Of a stretch of 9,310 nt of DNA, positions 7,405 to 9,310 are shown piece after piece. The notes below the pieces were generated by a model that saw only the letters and a program-made list of their open reading frames with translations, was not told where the DNA came from and ran no database searches. How positions within the stretch are numbered: position 1 is the first letter of the stretch; each line of letters starts with the position of its first letter. Location: positions 1-9,310 of the forward strand of contig JAPKMV010000093.1 in the NCBI GenBank assembly GCA_026645635.1. Direction: 5' to 3'. This DNA is from Caldilineaceae bacterium. GTDB lineage: Bacteria > Chloroflexota > Anaerolineae > Caldilineales > Caldilineaceae. Position numbers and translations under genes: made by a program.

Positions 7405-7434
7405 GCCCGACTCAGTTGGTCGGGCGCTTTTCTT
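7405..7434 (+). terminator. Intrinsic-terminator-like hairpin in the helicase leader
   Basis: GCCCGAC (7405-7411) and GTCGGGC (7419-7425) form a perfect 7-bp stem with loop TCAGTTG, followed by GCTTTTCTT. The shape is that of a rho-independent terminator with a moderate U-run, placed 120-150 bases before the helicase start. It could attenuate helicase transcription or end a short leader RNA of about 90 bases. A third small stem with a GCAA tetraloop lies at 7487-7498. Otherwise 7435-7553 holds no recognised element. Confidence 0.5.
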
Positions 7435-7553
7435 GCCACGATGCTTTCGACCGCAAGGTGAGAGCGAGCGGCGACAATGGGGGCAGGCCCGCAAGGGCGC
7501 TGCGGCACGGCGGAGTCATCAAGACAGTATTGGTTACAAAGGATGACAATACC

Positions 7554-9209
7554 GTGTTTACCCAATTGAACTTGCACCCGCAGTTGGTGCAGGCCGTCGA
7601 AGCGCTTGGCTTCACCACACCCACCCCGATCCAGTCCGCTCTCATTCCAGTCATGATGGCCGGCCATGACGTGATCGGTCAGGCGCAGACTGGCACCGGC
7701 AAGACTGCCGCGTTTGCGCTGCCGATGCTCAATGCGCTGGAGGCGGGCCAGGGCGTCGTGCAGAGCCTGGTGCTCGTGCCCACGCGCGAACTGGCGATCC
7801 AGGTCGCCAAGGCCATGCACGAGCTGGGCGGTCAGCGCTATGTGCGCGTGCTGCCCGTCTACGGCGGCGAACCCTATGGCCGCCAGATCAGCCGGCTGCA
7901 GAAGGGCGTCGATGTGGTCGTCGGCACGCCTGGCCGCCTCCTCGACCTGATCCAGAAGGAAGCCATCGACTTGAGCCACGTGCGCACCGTCGTGCTCGAC
8001 GAGGCCGACGAGATGCTCAGCATGGGCTTCATCGAAGACATCGAGGCGATCCTGGCGGCGACGCCGGCGGTGCGCCAGACGGCCCTCTTCTCGGCCACCG
8101 TGTCGGACGAGATTCGCCGGCTGGCTGACCGCTACATGCGCGACCCGCAGTCGGTCTCCGTGCAGCGCGAACAGGTCACGGTGGCTGCCATCGAACAGCG
8201 CCACTATGTCGTCTACGAGACCGAGAAACTGGCCGCGCTCACCCGGCTCTTCGAAGTGGAGCCGATCACCAGTGCACTGATCTTCGTGCGCACCCGCGCC
8301 GGCGCGGGCGAACTGTCCGCCGAACTCTCCAACCGGGGTTTCCCCGCGGAAGCGCTCAGCGGTGAACTGGAACAGGACGAACGCGAGCGGGTGATGAACC
8401 GCTTCCGCCGCGGTCTGATCAAGGTGCTGGTGGCCACCGACGTGGCGGCTCGCGGCCTCGACATCGACCACATTTCCCACGTCTTCAATTTCGACCTCCC
8501 CGAAGACCCGGAGGTCTACGTCCACCGCATCGGTCGCACGGGCCGCGCCGGCAAGACCGGCGTCGCCATCTCGCTGGTGGCCCCGCGCGAAAAGTGGCGG
8601 CTTGGGCGCATCGAAGGTTTTGTCAAGACGCGCATCCCCGGCGCCATGCTGCCGACGGTGGAAGCCATCGAGACGCACCGCCAGTGGCATCTGGTCAACC
8701 GGGTCAGCGAGAGCTTGCAGCACGGACGGCTGGGCCAGGAACGCGCGCTGGTGGCAACACTGGTCGAGGCGGGCCACGACCCGCTGGAGATCGCTGCGGC
8801 TGTGCTGCGCCTGCTGCGCGGCGACGAGGTGCAGCGCCCGATCCTGCCGGTGACGGAGGTGGTAGAGCGCCGGCCGCAGCGCGATGTGCGCCCCACGCGC
8901 GAGGGCTACGCCGGTCGCAGCGGGCCGCAGAGACCCCATGAGCCGCGAGCGCGGCGGCCAGTGGGCGTGGCCGAGCCGGGCATGGTCAGCCTGACGTTGA
9001 GCAAGGGCAAGAGCCACGGCATCCGCCCCAACGACGTGGTGAGCACCATCGCCTACCATGCCGACATTCCGGGCAACACCATCGGCAAGATTCGCATCCA
9101 GGAGAACCACACCGTGGTCGATGTACCCGAGCACTTTGTCGCCCAGGTGTTGGCCAAGGCGGAGAAATTCCGCATCAACCGCCAGCCGATCACGGTGGCG
9201 CGGATGTAG
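7554..9209 (+). CDS. deaD: DEAD-box ATP-dependent RNA helicase, DeaD/CsdA type
   Basis: A 551-residue RNA helicase, probably acting in ribosome assembly, mRNA decay or cold adaptation. Motifs in order: Q motif FTTPTPIQ (20-27), Walker A AQTGTGKT (44-51), PTRELAIQ (76-83), TPGR (125-128), DEAD (149-152), SAT (180-182), VATDVAARGLD (293-303) and HRIGRTGR (324-331). Residues about 476-551 match the DbpA-type RNA-binding domain (GMVSLTLSKGKSHGIRPNDVVSTI...IPGNTIGKIRIQENHTVVDVPEHF). An Arg/Pro-rich linker (about 435-470) joins the two. The frame is open back to 7311, but the GTG at 7554 gives the usual start (M)FTQLNLHPQLVQAVEALGF with AAAGGA 10 bases upstream; a TTG at 7530 is the alternative. 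The long structured leader suggests post-transcriptional control. Confidence 0.92.
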   Translation: MFTQLNLHPQLVQAVEALGFTTPTPIQSALIPVMMAGHDVIGQAQTGTGKTAAFALPMLNALEAGQGVVQSLVLVPTRELAIQVAKAMHELGGQRYVRVLPVYGGEPYGRQISRLQKGVDVVVGTPGRLLDLIQKEAIDLSHVRTVVLDEADEMLSMGFIEDIEAILAATPAVRQTALFSATVSDEIRRLADRYMRDPQSVSVQREQVTVAAIEQRHYVVYETEKLAALTRLFEVEPITSALIFVRTRAGAGELSAELSNRGFPAEALSGELEQDERERVMNRFRRGLIKVLVATDVAARGLDIDHISHVFNFDLPEDPEVYVHRIGRTGRAGKTGVAISLVAPREKWRLGRIEGFVKTRIPGAMLPTVEAIETHRQWHLVNRVSESLQHGRLGQERALVATLVEAGHDPLEIAAAVLRLLRGDEVQRPILPVTEVVERRPQRDVRPTREGYAGRSGPQRPHEPRARRPVGVAEPGMVSLTLSKGKSHGIRPNDVVSTIAYHADIPGNTIGKIRIQENHTVVDVPEHFVAQVLAKAEKFRINRQPITVARM

Positions 9210-9240
9210 GCCAGGTCATTGTTGCTCTGCGCTGCCAGAG

Positions 9241-9291
9241 GGGGTGAGAGGGTGAGAAAGATGCACCCCCTCACCCCCTCACCCCCTCACC
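9241..9291. repeat. ACCCCCTC tandem repeat with complementary left arm, possible helicase terminator
   Basis: Three full copies plus a partial copy of the 8-mer ACCCCCTC span 9265-9291. The preceding GGGGTGAGAGGGTGAG (9241-9256) is complementary to them with one mismatch in 16, so a hairpin can form in several registers. It starts 31 bases after the helicase stop. There is no T-run, so a terminator role is uncertain; on structure it is an intergenic low-complexity repeat. Confidence 0.6.
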
Positions 9292-9299
9292 TTGTAGGG

Positions 9300-9305
9300 T
9301 ATAAT
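9300..9305 (+). promoter_or_regulatory. Consensus -10 box for a gene beyond the window
   Basis: A perfect TATAAT occurs just after the CCCCCTCA repeat. No convincing -35 lies at 16-18 bases upstream, where the repeat sits, so this is only a candidate for a downstream promoter. Confidence 0.3.
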
Positions 9306-9310
9306 CGATC

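Noticed and set aside
7441..7461. Six-codon leader peptide (MLSTAR) before the helicase
   Set aside because: No ribosome binding site precedes it and its codons show no regulatory bias.
7311..7553. N-terminal extension of the helicase
   Set aside because: The extra 81 residues do not resemble helicase N-termini and overlap the leader hairpins. Family similarity begins at FTQLNLHP.
7305..9134. 609-codon open frame antisense to the helicase gene
   Set aside because: It lies opposite a clear DEAD-box gene and reads as Arg/His/Gln/Ala-rich sequence with no recognisable domain. Long antisense frames are common in GC-rich DNA.

Overview
The window looks like chromosomal DNA from a GC-rich bacterium, most likely a member of the Chloroflexota (Anaerolineae/Caldilineae-like). 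This is inferred from the BTAD-type transcriptional activator fused to a STAND ATPase, a luciferase-like oxidoreductase with an F420-type C-terminus, an Ala/Pro/Thr-linker lipoprotein, and AT-richer hairpin repeats built on GACGCAAAGACGC and TTGACAATTG between GC-rich genes. No rRNA, tRNA, CRISPR array, integrase or transposase gene was seen.

Layout: (1) 1-256 is a repeat island holding two different inverted-repeat elements side by side. (2) 259-636 (-) encodes a small cysteine-rich TIGR04076-like protein. (3) 637-956 is intergenic and contains a third hairpin repeat. (4) 957-2543 (+) is a two-gene unit: an LLM-class flavin/F420-type oxidoreductase followed 3 bp later by a Mug/TDG-type uracil/thymine-mismatch DNA glycosylase. 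(5) 2553-3482 (-) is an arginase, convergent with the glycosylase across 9 bp. (6) 3483-3979 is intergenic: TTGACAATTG-type repeats in opposite orientations surround a 33-bp palindrome, followed by a good sigma70-type promoter. (7) 3980-6136 (+) is a BTAD/STAND regulator that seems to lack the usual C-terminal repeat region. (8) 6137-6299 is a second copy of the 110-256 element. (9) 6324-7118 (-) is a YceI-domain lipoprotein. (10) 7119-7553 is a divergent promoter region plus a structured leader with a terminator-like hairpin. (11) 7554-9209 (+) is a DeaD/CsdA-type DEAD-box RNA helicase. (12) 9210-9310 carries an ACCCCCTC repeat able to fold as a hairpin, and the start of the next transcription region.

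The genes are mostly independent housekeeping or accessory functions: DNA repair, arginine breakdown, RNA remodelling, an envelope lipoprotein and a regulator. They do not form one pathway. The clearest coupling is between the oxidoreductase and the DNA glycosylase. I do not see a convincing new multi-gene system. The most interesting signals are non-coding: the paired repeat element whose ends abut the stop codons of two unrelated genes, the nested palindrome before the regulator, and the possible attenuator in the helicase leader.
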